A stretch of DNA of 5,893 nt from an uncultured Clostridium sp. (GTDB taxonomy: Bacteria; Cyanobacteriota; Vampirovibrionia; Gastranaerophilales; Gastranaerophilaceae). A program made the position numbers and the translations under genes. The notes beneath the pieces were generated by a model, which was given only the letters and a program-made list of their open reading frames with translations, did not search any database and was not told the DNA's origin. The DNA is taken from positions 1-5,893 of the forward strand of contig CAUDIU010000095.1 of NCBI GenBank assembly GCA_958449715.1, given 5' to 3'. Below are positions 1 through 5,893 of the stretch, one piece after another; the stretch's first letter is position 1, and every line of letters starts with the position of its first letter.

Positions 1-637
1 TTGCTTCAGGCTGACCTTTTAATAGCTTTAACAAAGTATCAAAATGCTTTTCAGTTATATATTTAAAAACATCTGCTTCTGTTTTTAAATCTAGCCTTAA
101 TTCTCCTATTTTCTCAGCATCAGATATATTTATATTATTTGAATAAATATATTCTATAGCATCTTTTCTCCTTGTATGTAATCTTTGAAAAATTGCATTT
201 TCACCGTTTGGTCTATAGCTTGCTTTATTAGTATCTTGAATTCTTACAGATAACTTATTTATGTCAAATTTATTTGTAGGGAAACGCAAAAGTACAAGGT
301 CACTTGATTTATCAGCTCCTTGTTGTATCAATGAATTTTTACCTAATAAAACAGAGCCAATATTATACTTTTGTCCAGGCTCACCATAATCCACCCAAGT
401 ATTTGACCAGCGCTTTGCAAAATTTTTCATATCAAACATAAAGACACCATTCAAATTACTCATTGGAGAAACATCTTTTGATGTTTTAATAACTCCAGAC
501 TCAAGCATTGAATTATAATTAGATTTCGTTGTAATGTGGTACAAATATTTAGGGATCTTTGAATTATTTTTCCCCAAAGCTTTTTGAGCACTTTGGATTA
601 GAGTGGCCCCGTATTTAGAAAGCAATTTTATTGTCAC
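1..637 (-). CDS. Putative ADP-ribosyltransferase-fold protein, 3' end cut by window edge
   Basis: An uninterrupted minus-strand frame of 212 codons runs off the left edge. The start is GTG at 637-635. It is preceded by AGGGG with a 6-nt spacer, and an in-frame TAA lies just upstream at 652-650, so no longer ATG-started version exists. The protein lacks a signal peptide or membrane segment. Residues 31-48 read YLYHITTKSNYNSMLESG, which resembles the 'YHiT..xN..SIL..G' opening of DarT, KptA/Tpt1 and other ADP-ribosyltransferase-like folds, with H34 as the candidate NAD-binding histidine. A later segment around E162 (DAIEYIYSNNI) sits where such proteins often carry their glutamate strand (E followed by a hydrophobic strand and 'I.....I'). 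After it comes a charged helical stretch. The gene follows the VWA gene by 48 bp on the same strand and may be cotranscribed. The fold call rests on motif resemblance only. Activity, substrate and the missing C-terminus are unknown. Confidence 0.72.
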   Translation of the reverse strand, partial: MTIKLLSKYGATLIQSAQKALGKNNSKIPKYLYHITTKSNYNSMLESGVIKTSKDVSPMSNLNGVFMFDMKNFAKRWSNTWVDYGEPGQKYNIGSVLLGKNSLIQQGADKSSDLVLLRFPTNKFDINKLSVRIQDTNKASYRPNGENAIFQRLHTRRKDAIEYIYSNNINISDAEKIGELRLDLKTEADVFKYITEKHFDTLLKLLKGQPEA

Positions 638-643
638 AATTTT

Positions 644-648
644 CCCCT
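644..648 (-). promoter_or_regulatory. Ribosome binding site deciding a GTG start
   Basis: AGGGG on the minus strand lies 6 nt upstream of the GTG at 637. It is the reason for choosing GTG: no ATG occurs in frame before residue 44, and starting there would remove the YHIT motif. Confidence 0.65.
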
Positions 649-685
649 TTTATATAATAAAACATTTTAACTAAAAAAATTGCCT

Positions 686-1402
686 CTAATTTTCTATTAT
701 TTTTGCCTCAACTTTTTTAAAAGAATTAACACTGTTATTTAAACTATTTGCAAGCTGTGCTGCAGTTTTGGCATTATAAAATTTACCGCTTGTCACAAGT
801 GATGTACATTCTAATTGGTCTAAATCATCTTCATCATCAATATTAAATGCAATAACATCAATAGTCACATCTTTCCTTACTTTTATCAACTCTAAAACAA
901 AAGAACAAGGACTTTCATCACAATTTTCCCCACCATCAGTCAACAAAATTATATGTTTTTTACCAGAAAATCCTAAAAAATCATTTTTTACTGCTTGCTT
1001 TAATGAATAAGTAATAGGGGTCATTCCTCTTGGTTTAATATCAAATAGAGAATTTCTAATATTTATTCCATTTGCAACAGAAATTGGAGAAACAAGCGAA
1101 GATGCTCTACAAGCCTCAAAAGGAGTTAGCCCCATTCTATGCCCATAAACTCTTAATCCGACTGATATATTAGGATTTAAATTCGGTAAAATCGATTTCA
1201 TAGTGTCAACCATCAAATCAACTTTTCTTTTCCCTTCTAAATACTCAGACATGCTATTTGAATAATCTAGAATAAATAATATTCTCTCATTTTCTTCAGG
1301 ATTATCCAGTTCGTACTTATCAGGAGAATAAACTCCGTAATTTGAAGCAAATACAGGTATTGTTAAACTAAGCATTAAAAATATAATTAAAATTTTATTC
1401 AT
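686..1402 (-). CDS. Secreted VWA (von Willebrand factor type A) domain protein
   Basis: This is a 238-residue exported protein. Residues 1-19 form a signal peptide (MNK, a hydrophobic core, then VFA before S20, a good signal peptidase I site). The rest is almost entirely one VWA domain. Its metal-ion-dependent adhesion site is complete: D46-Y-S48-N-S50 after the first strand, T128 in GMTPI, and D156 in LLTDGGE. This pattern, with RVYGHR at 85-89, matches the family of small extracytoplasmic VWA proteins (chloride-channel-like/YfbK-type architecture). Cysteines 98, 161, 166 and 199 lie at positions typical of that family and probably form disulfides outside the cytoplasm. VWA domains bind metal and protein ligands, and the partner here is not visible. 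No transmembrane anchor, lipobox or sorting signal follows, so the product is probably periplasmic or released. No strong Shine-Dalgarno sequence precedes the ATG, but the signal peptide supports this start. The ART-like gene lies 48 bp downstream. Confidence 0.88.
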   Translation of the reverse strand: MNKILIIFLMLSLTIPVFASNYGVYSPDKYELDNPEENERILFILDYSNSMSEYLEGKRKVDLMVDTMKSILPNLNPNISVGLRVYGHRMGLTPFEACRASSLVSPISVANGINIRNSLFDIKPRGMTPITYSLKQAVKNDFLGFSGKKHIILLTDGGENCDESPCSFVLELIKVRKDVTIDVIAFNIDDEDDLDQLECTSLVTSGKFYNAKTAAQLANSLNNSVNSFKKVEAKIIEN

Positions 1403-1462
1403 AACAAATATATAATTAACTCACGAATAATCATATTACCCTTTACAACAGGACATATAAAG

Positions 1463-1491
1463 TTGACGATTATTTTTTGTTGCAATATTAT
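1463..1491 (+). promoter_or_regulatory. Sigma-70 type promoter for the methionine gamma-lyase family gene
   Basis: The -35 box TTGACG (1463-1468) and -10 box TATTAT (1486-1491) are separated by exactly 17 bp. Each differs from consensus at one base. Transcription would start near 1498, giving a leader of about 23 nt that contains GGAG (1512-1515) 5 nt before the ATG. The fit and position are good, but the site has not been tested. No comparable promoter was found for the divergent VWA gene in the same 118-bp spacer. Confidence 0.72.
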
Positions 1492-1520
1492 AAAAGTAAT
1501 CAGAAATTGGCGGAGAAATT

Positions 1521-2759
1521 ATGAATAGCACTGAAATTATTAAACAAGCAGAAAAAGCAATAAGAAATGAATTTGAAAGAATTGAAGATATAAGAGACTT
1601 TAACCAAGAAAAAGTTTTAAATGCTTTTATAGAAAATAAAGTAGCACCGGAACATTTTTATACAGTATCAGGCTACGGACATGATGACTTAGGACGAGAA
1701 GTATTAGACAAAGTTTTTGCTGATGTATTCAAAGCAGAAAAAGCTCTTGTAAGAATTCATTTTGCATCAGGCACACACACTCTTGCCTGCTGTCTTTTTG
1801 GGAATTTAAAATACGGAGACAAATTAATTTCAGTTGCAGGTACTCCATATGACACAATGCAAGAAGTAATCGGAACTGCCGGAGATGATTTAACAAAAGA
1901 AGATTCTCTGATTGGAAATGGTGTTTTATACGATGAAGTGCCACTAAAAAATGGTACAGATATTGATTTTGAAAAACTTGATGAAATGATAGATGAAACA
2001 GTAAAAATGGTATTAATCCAACGTTCAAAAGGTTATTCAACAAGAAAATCATTATCAATTGAAACAATTGGAAAAATCTGTGAAATAGTAAAAAAGAATA
2101 ATCCAAATTGTATATGTTTCGTAGATAACTGCTATGGAGAATTTGTCGATACCCAAGAACCTCTTGAAGTAGGTGCTGATTTAATCGCTGGTTCATTAAT
2201 AAAAAATCCTGGCGGCGGACTTGTAGAAGCTGGCGGCTATATTGCAGGTAAAGCAAAATACGTAGATAAATGTGCAAACAGGTTAACTGCTCCTGGTATA
2301 GGCTCAGAAGGCGGTGCGATGTTTAATCAACACAGATTAATATTTCAAGGATTATTTATGGCACCATCAGTAGTTTGTGACGCAGTAAAAGGTGCAGTTC
2401 TAGCAGCTAAAATCTTTGATGAAATCGGTTATGATTCATATCCAAAATACAATGAAAAAAGAACAGATATTATTCAAAACATTACATTTGGCGCACCTGA
2501 ACCTTTAGAGCATTTTTGCAGAACAATACAATCATTATCACCTGTAAATGGCTATGTAACTCCAATCCCAGAATATATTCCGGGATATGAAGATCAAGTT
2601 ATAATGGCTGGAGGTACGTTTATTGAAGGATCAACAATTGAGTTGTCTGCAGATGGACCAATGAGAGCCCCATATGTTGCTTATATGCAAGGTGGTTTAA
2701 CTTACGCACATGTAAAAATTGCATTAAGAAACATATTAGATAAAGTAGCTAATTTATAA
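1521..2759 (+). CDS. Methionine gamma-lyase family PLP enzyme (YnbB / 'aluminium resistance' type)
   Basis: This 412-residue cytoplasmic protein is full length for the Met_gamma_lyase family, a fold-type I pyridoxal-phosphate group often labelled aluminium resistance protein or YnbB. Conserved features run in order: YTVSGYGHDDLGRE (47-60); RIHFASGTHTLACC (78-91), the cofactor phosphate loop region; VDNCYGEFVD (201-210), with D202 expected to contact the PLP ring nitrogen; and GSLIKNPGGG (224-233), in which K228 should form the Schiff base. The C-terminal block RAPYVAYMQGGLTY (382-394) is also typical. Family members are assumed to act on sulfur amino acids, but the physiological substrate is poorly established, so 'methionine gamma-lyase' describes the family and not a proven reaction. 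The start is supported by GGAG 5 nt upstream and a near-consensus promoter. The gene appears to be monocistronic. Its stop overlaps the convergent protease-like gene by 6 bp, and no terminator lies between them. Confidence 0.93.
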   Translation: MNSTEIIKQAEKAIRNEFERIEDIRDFNQEKVLNAFIENKVAPEHFYTVSGYGHDDLGREVLDKVFADVFKAEKALVRIHFASGTHTLACCLFGNLKYGDKLISVAGTPYDTMQEVIGTAGDDLTKEDSLIGNGVLYDEVPLKNGTDIDFEKLDEMIDETVKMVLIQRSKGYSTRKSLSIETIGKICEIVKKNNPNCICFVDNCYGEFVDTQEPLEVGADLIAGSLIKNPGGGLVEAGGYIAGKAKYVDKCANRLTAPGIGSEGGAMFNQHRLIFQGLFMAPSVVCDAVKGAVLAAKIFDEIGYDSYPKYNEKRTDIIQNITFGAPEPLEHFCRTIQSLSPVNGYVTPIPEYIPGYEDQVIMAGGTFIEGSTIELSADGPMRAPYVAYMQGGLTYAHVKIALRNILDKVANL

Positions 2760-3860
2760 TATTCCTTCCATCATCTGATTTAAAACAACTTTTGCTGCAC
2801 GAATAGAAACCGCAAAAGATGTTCCTTCAAGGTTACTAATTAATTTAAACTTATCACTTTTATAAGGAATATCAATATCACCAGTACCAGTAAACATAAA
2901 ACCTTCAGGCAGTTGAATGACGGGAAATTCTCCTCTTTCATAATGTTGAGTAAAGTAAGAATTTCTAGATGCTACAAATTCTGATAATTTTTTCTTGTCA
3001 TTTAAACAACCAACACCTTCTACACGTTTAAAAGAAAGATACTTGTTGTAATAGTTTCTTCCACTATTACCTGATGCCATAAATATTCTTATGTTTGAAG
3101 GAATATTTTCAAAAAATCTTTCATTAACATCTGTCATATCAAACAATTTATTTGCTAATTCCTTAGGATTAAAATTTAATTTCTTATGAAAAATTTTATT
3201 ATATAAATTTTTTAATTTAGACTGTTTTTTAACTAAAACATTTAAAGAAAATGCACATGAAATAGCAGAAACAGAATCATCAATGCTATTTAATAAATTA
3301 CGGTTGGCCTCTATTTCATCTTTCCATAAGCAAATTTTAGTATCAACAAAAGGATTAAATCTCTTAATAAATATAGATATTAAATCAGAATGAGATACAT
3401 TATTAATATTTTGAAATTTTCTACCAGTATCTAATTCAAAAATAACAATTTTTTTCTTTTTAATATTTGCATTTTTTACAAAATTACCGGTACTATCAAG
3501 TATACGAATATTTTGTATACCATTCTTTGGTTCCCCATTTTTTAATAAGAAATATGCTTTGTTATCTTTTGGATTAACCCACCGAACCCTTGAGAAATTT
3601 GCTTCTACTCTATCATCTTTTAAAATTAAATAATCATTGTAGTCAGCATTTTTAAAAGATTTATCATAAAAACAATCAATATCTCTTAATGCAATTTTAT
3701 TCATTTTTCTAGCTTCAATCATTTCTGGTGTTGAGAATCTAGGCAAATAAAAAAAATCATTCTTTTTATATGATAATCTAGGATTTATTCCATGCAATTT
3801 CTGCGACTTAAGTGGAGCAATATTTTTACCAATTGAATTATAAAACTTATTTAAAATCAT
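2754..3860 (-). CDS. Divergent subtilisin-like (S8) serine protease homologue
   Basis: This 368-residue protein has no signal peptide or membrane segment. Automatic annotation would probably call it hypothetical. I read an S8 catalytic framework in the right order: strand KIVIFELDTG (137-146) giving D144; VSHSDLISIFI (155-165) giving H157; strand SVSAISCAFS (196-205), like the usual 'vinmSlG'; IRIFMASGNSG (257-267) giving oxyanion N265; VEGVGCLND (280-288), like 'vi.VGa.d'; and LEGTSFAVS (344-352) giving nucleophile S348. Deviations from the family are H157 followed by S and not G, only 13 residues between D and H, and no proline after GTSFA. The first 130 residues match nothing I recognise, and a Lys/Asn-rich stretch (211-250) lies between the S-like strand and the GNSG block. 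Without a secretion signal it probably acts inside the cell, or leaves by a route not visible here. The substrate is unknown. The gene stands alone on its strand. The existence of the gene is firm and the family call is moderate. Confidence 0.7.
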   Translation of the reverse strand: MILNKFYNSIGKNIAPLKSQKLHGINPRLSYKKNDFFYLPRFSTPEMIEARKMNKIALRDIDCFYDKSFKNADYNDYLILKDDRVEANFSRVRWVNPKDNKAYFLLKNGEPKNGIQNIRILDSTGNFVKNANIKKKKIVIFELDTGRKFQNINNVSHSDLISIFIKRFNPFVDTKICLWKDEIEANRNLLNSIDDSVSAISCAFSLNVLVKKQSKLKNLYNKIFHKKLNFNPKELANKLFDMTDVNERFFENIPSNIRIFMASGNSGRNYYNKYLSFKRVEGVGCLNDKKKLSEFVASRNSYFTQHYERGEFPVIQLPEGFMFTGTGDIDIPYKSDKFKLISNLEGTSFAVSIRAAKVVLNQMMEGIL

Positions 3861-3892
3861 ATTTTTTACAAATTCTAAAAAAAATAATGCAT

Positions 3893-3921
3893 GTAATAAT
3901 AAAAATTTGACACAATGTTAA
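3893..3921 (-). promoter_or_regulatory. Possible promoter for the subtilase-like gene
   Basis: On the minus strand, TTAACA (3921-3916) and TATTAC (3898-3893) are 17 bp apart. They match the sigma-70 boxes at 5/6 and 4/6 positions. Transcription would begin near 3886, leaving a leader of about 26 nt. No clear Shine-Dalgarno sequence follows. In DNA this AT-rich, such matches occur by chance fairly often. Confidence 0.42.
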
Positions 3922-3932
3922 GAATCATTAAG

Positions 3933-3992
3933 AGTAAAATAGCTACTTATAACTAATTCTTAAGGATTAGTAAAAAAAAATTAGTAAAATAG
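3933..3992 (+). repeat. Direct repeats AGTAAAATAG (x2) and ATTAGTAAAA (x2) upstream of the phosphorylase-like gene
   Basis: AGTAAAATAG occurs at 3933-3942 and again at 3983-3992, exactly 50 bp apart. ATTAGTAAAA occurs at 3966-3975 and 3980-3989, a 14-bp period. The second AGTAAAATAG shares bases with the second ATTAGTAAAA. The cluster lies in the 222-bp divergent spacer and may be part of a control region, but the words are AT-rich and part of the effect may be compositional. Confidence 0.45.
3952..3971. promoter_or_regulatory. 20-bp near-perfect dyad, candidate operator
   Basis: ACTAATTCTTAAGGATTAGT is a palindrome apart from one mismatched pair (T3958 with G3965). The dyad centre is CTTAAG. 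It has no loop, so it looks more like a binding site for a dimeric regulator than an RNA hairpin. An extra half-site ATTAGT follows at 3980-3985. It lies about 110 bp before the phosphorylase-like ATG and about 90 bp before the divergent protease-like ATG, so it could serve either gene. The regulator is unknown. Confidence 0.5.
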
Positions 3993-3994
3993 AG

Positions 3995-4021
3995 TTGAAT
4001 GCAAAATTTTTGTGTTATGCT
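3995..4021 (+). promoter_or_regulatory. Possible extended -10 promoter for the phosphorylase-like gene
   Basis: TGTTATGCT (4013-4021) is an extended -10 element, TG plus one base plus TATGCT. TTGAAT (3995-4000) lies upstream with a short 15-bp spacer, or GTTGAA with 16. Transcription would start near 4028, just downstream of the dyad and repeats. The -10 hexamer itself is only a 4/6 match. A perfect TTGACA at 3907-3912 was also considered but has no usable -10 box at 16-18 bp. Confidence 0.38.
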
Positions 4022-4082
4022 GTTGGAGTACCCCGAAATTTGGGTGAAATAGTTTACATAGTATAAGAAGAGGAAGGTTAAT

Positions 4083-5774
4083 ATGTCATTACCAAATGTA
4101 GCATATTTCTCAATGGAAATCGCATTAGATCAATCATTAAAAATCTATTCAGGTGGTTTAGGATTTTTAGCTGGTTCACATATGCTATCTGCAGGATACT
4201 TGCAAATGCCTATGGTTGGTGTAACTATGTTATGGTCATATGGATACTATGATCAAAGAATTGCACAAGATGGTCAAGTTGAAGTAGCTTATATTAGAAA
4301 ATATTATGATTTTCTTAAAGATACAAACGCTACTACAGAAGTTGAAATTTTTGGAGAAAAAGTTAAAGTTAAAGCATACTTAGTAGAACCTGAACTATTC
4401 GGAGCTTGTCCTGTATATCTATTAACAACAGATATTGAAGGTAACAGTGATTGGGCAAAAAGTATTTCTCATAAATTATATGATGGCAATGAAAAAATAA
4501 GAATTGCTCAAGAAACAGTATTAGGTGTTGCTGGTGTAAGAATTCTTCAACAAATCGGATATAATTTTGATGTAGTTCATATGAATGAAGGACACGCACT
4601 ACCAGCTGCATTTGAGTTACTAAGACAATATAACGGTAATTTAGAAGAAGTTAAAAAGAAAACTGTATTCACTACTCACACACCAGTTGCTGCTGGTAAC
4701 GAAGTTCACTGGGTAGATACATTAATGGAAGGTGGCTTCTTCGCTGGTTGTTCTAGAGAAAAAGCTGTTGAATTAGGTGGAGAAAACTTCTCATTGACAG
4801 TTGCAGCATTAAGAATGTCTAGAATCGCAAACGCAGTATCTCAATTACACGGATTAGTTGCTAACAAAATGTGGGAATGGGTTGATGGCAGATGTCCAAT
4901 AAGAGCTATTACTAATGCTGTTAACTTACATTACTGGCAAGATGAAAGAATTAAACAAGCTGATACTCCAGAAAAATTATTAGCTGTTAAACGTGAAATG
5001 AAAGAAGAATTGTTTGAATACGTTGCAAATGTAGCAGGCAAAAGATTTGATCCAGACGTATTAACAATTACTTGGGCAAGAAGATTTGCAGACTACAAAC
5101 GTGCTTGGTTAATTCTTATGGATAATGATAGAATTACAAGACTTCTTGATGAAAATAAAATTCAAATTATTTTTGCAGGTAAATTCCACCCAGATGATGT
5201 TATGGGTAAAGAAATGTTTAACAAACTTCTTAACCGTTCACACAGCTTGAAAAACGTTGTTGTATTACCTGGTTATGAATTAGAATTATCAGGAAAATTA
5301 AAACGTGGTTCAGATATTTGGTTAAATACACCTCTAAGACCATTAGAAGCATCTGGTACTTCTGGTATGTCTGCAAATGCAAACGGTGCACTTCACTTAT
5401 CTACTTATGACGGTTGGACTGTTGAAGGTACATTCGATGGTATTAACGGATACACTATTGAATACCCTGAATTAGATGATGAAATGCCTTGGGAAGAACG
5501 TCATTGGAAAGATCATGAATGTATGATGAATAAAATAGAAAATGAAATTATTCCTACATACTATGAAAATAAAACAGAATGGGCACGTTTAATGCAACAA
5601 GCAATTAGAACATCTGAAGCATACTTTAACTCAGATAGAATGGTTATAGAATACTACAACAGATTGTATAAACCAATTGCTCATAATGACTCAAGCTCAG
5701 GTGAAAAGAAAAAAGAAATGAATATTTCTGAAACTCCTACATTTGATGCTTGGACTTTTGCAAACATTAAATAA
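4083..5774 (+). CDS. GT35 alpha-glucan phosphorylase-like protein with the PLP lysine replaced
   Basis: This 563-residue cytoplasmic GT-B protein belongs to the short alpha-glucan phosphorylase group (TIGR02094-like, lacking the extra N-terminal domain of longer members). Family blocks run in order: VAYFSMEIAL (6-15), YSGGLGFLAGS (22-32), VVHMNEGHA (164-172), FTTHTPVAAGNE (196-207, with H199 probably the active-site His), WARRFADYKRA (331-341, matching the phosphate-binding KR..EYKR block of glycogen phosphorylase), FAGKFHPDD (364-372), DIWLNTPLRPLEASGTSGMS (411-430), and an ordinary C-terminal helix pair ending RMVIEYYNRLY (519-529). In classical phosphorylases the last core block reads EASGTGNMK, and the lysine carries PLP. 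Here it is S430 (codon TCT, 5370-5372) with no gap in the alignment. It may therefore not be a PLP phosphorylase despite the preserved fold. Residues 533-563 form a polar tail outside the core. AGGAAGG (4071-4077), 5 nt upstream, fixes the start. A terminator follows directly, so the gene is probably monocistronic. Confidence 0.9.
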   Translation: MSLPNVAYFSMEIALDQSLKIYSGGLGFLAGSHMLSAGYLQMPMVGVTMLWSYGYYDQRIAQDGQVEVAYIRKYYDFLKDTNATTEVEIFGEKVKVKAYLVEPELFGACPVYLLTTDIEGNSDWAKSISHKLYDGNEKIRIAQETVLGVAGVRILQQIGYNFDVVHMNEGHALPAAFELLRQYNGNLEEVKKKTVFTTHTPVAAGNEVHWVDTLMEGGFFAGCSREKAVELGGENFSLTVAALRMSRIANAVSQLHGLVANKMWEWVDGRCPIRAITNAVNLHYWQDERIKQADTPEKLLAVKREMKEELFEYVANVAGKRFDPDVLTITWARRFADYKRAWLILMDNDRITRLLDENKIQIIFAGKFHPDDVMGKEMFNKLLNRSHSLKNVVVLPGYELELSGKLKRGSDIWLNTPLRPLEASGTSGMSANANGALHLSTYDGWTVEGTFDGINGYTIEYPELDDEMPWEERHWKDHECMMNKIENEIIPTYYENKTEWARLMQQAIRTSEAYFNSDRMVIEYYNRLYKPIAHNDSSSGEKKKEMNISETPTFDAWTFANIK

Positions 5775-5793
5775 TTAATATTTAATAATATTC

Positions 5794-5830
5794 AACAAGG
5801 GATTACGATATTTGTAGTCCCTTGTTTTTT
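5794..5830 (+). terminator. Rho-independent terminator of the phosphorylase-like gene
   Basis: A 13-bp stem (5794-5806 with 5814-5826, containing one G-U pair) includes the GC block AAGGGA/TCCCTT. Its loop is 7 nt (GATATTT), and T5825-5830 supplies a run of T. It starts 20 bp after the stop codon. The opposite strand lacks a strong T run at the proper end, so it is probably one-directional. Confidence 0.9.
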
Positions 5831-5893
5831 ATATTAAATATTAAGAAATATTACAAATAAGTAATCAAATATTAAAGATTATTTAGAATAATG

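Noticed and set aside
1729..2277. 182-residue open frame on the minus strand
   Set aside because: It lies wholly antisense to the well-supported PLP enzyme gene. Its product is a Leu/Gln/His-rich composition typical of a shadow frame, with no recognisable motif.
3907..3912. Perfect TTGACA on the plus strand as -35 box of the phosphorylase-like gene
   Set aside because: The hexamers at 16-18 bp spacing (TAAGAG, AAGAGT, AGAGTA) are not credible -10 boxes. The better TAAAAT lies 22 bp away.
4030..4045. Small hairpin ACCC/GGGT in the leader, considered as a riboswitch or attenuator
   Set aside because: The stem is only 4 bp with an 8-nt AT-rich loop. No following T run, alternative pairing or known riboswitch core was recognised.
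3999..4052. 17-codon open frame (MQNFCVMLLEYPEIWVK) just before the phosphorylase-like gene, considered as a leader peptide
   Set aside because: It has no convincing ribosome binding site and would begin upstream of the proposed transcription start. It lacks the residue runs typical of attenuation peptides.
4369..4611. 80-residue open frame on the minus strand
   Set aside because: It is antisense to the conserved phosphorylase-like gene, rich in Leu/His/Gln, and has no supporting signals.
5831..5893. AT-rich tail ending in ATG, considered as the start of another gene
   Set aside because: The ATG has no ribosome site and no visible downstream codons. The ATTAC-N6-GTAAT dyad at 5850-5865 is too short and AT-rich to call.

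Overview
The window is AT-rich bacterial DNA with five protein genes, one cut by the left edge, and short intergenic spaces. Nothing in it identifies the host outright. The low GC content, the standard genetic code (TGG for Trp), an archaeal/bacterial short-type glucan phosphorylase relative and a YnbB-type methionine gamma-lyase family gene would suit a gut-associated low-GC lineage. My tentative guess is a Gastranaerophilales-like (Vampirovibrionia) cyanobacterial relative, with a Firmicute as the main alternative. This is an impression of style, not a marker-based assignment. No RNA genes, insertion sequences or CRISPR arrays were seen.

Layout from left to right. On the minus strand (1-1402) are a secreted von Willebrand factor A (VWA) domain protein (686-1402) and, 48 bp downstream, a GTG-started gene (1-637, continuing past the left edge). 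The second gene looks like a divergent ADP-ribosyltransferase-fold protein. A 118-bp divergent spacer with a near-consensus sigma-70 promoter separates them from a plus-strand PLP-dependent gene of the methionine gamma-lyase/YnbB family (1521-2759). That gene meets the next one tail to tail with a 6-bp overlap of stop ends. The next gene, on the minus strand (2754-3860), would normally be called hypothetical, but it carries the four ordered active-site signatures of a subtilisin-like (S8) protease. A 222-bp divergent spacer with a 20-bp dyad and direct repeats leads to a plus-strand GT35 alpha-glucan phosphorylase-like gene (4083-5774), which ends at a clear intrinsic terminator.

The two plus-strand genes look like metabolic enzymes. 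The three minus-strand genes look accessory: an exported adhesion-type domain, a possible ADP-ribosyltransferase-like protein and a divergent protease. The most striking single observation is that the phosphorylase homologue has serine at the position of the lysine that holds the PLP cofactor in all classical glycogen phosphorylases, while the rest of the active-site framework is kept.
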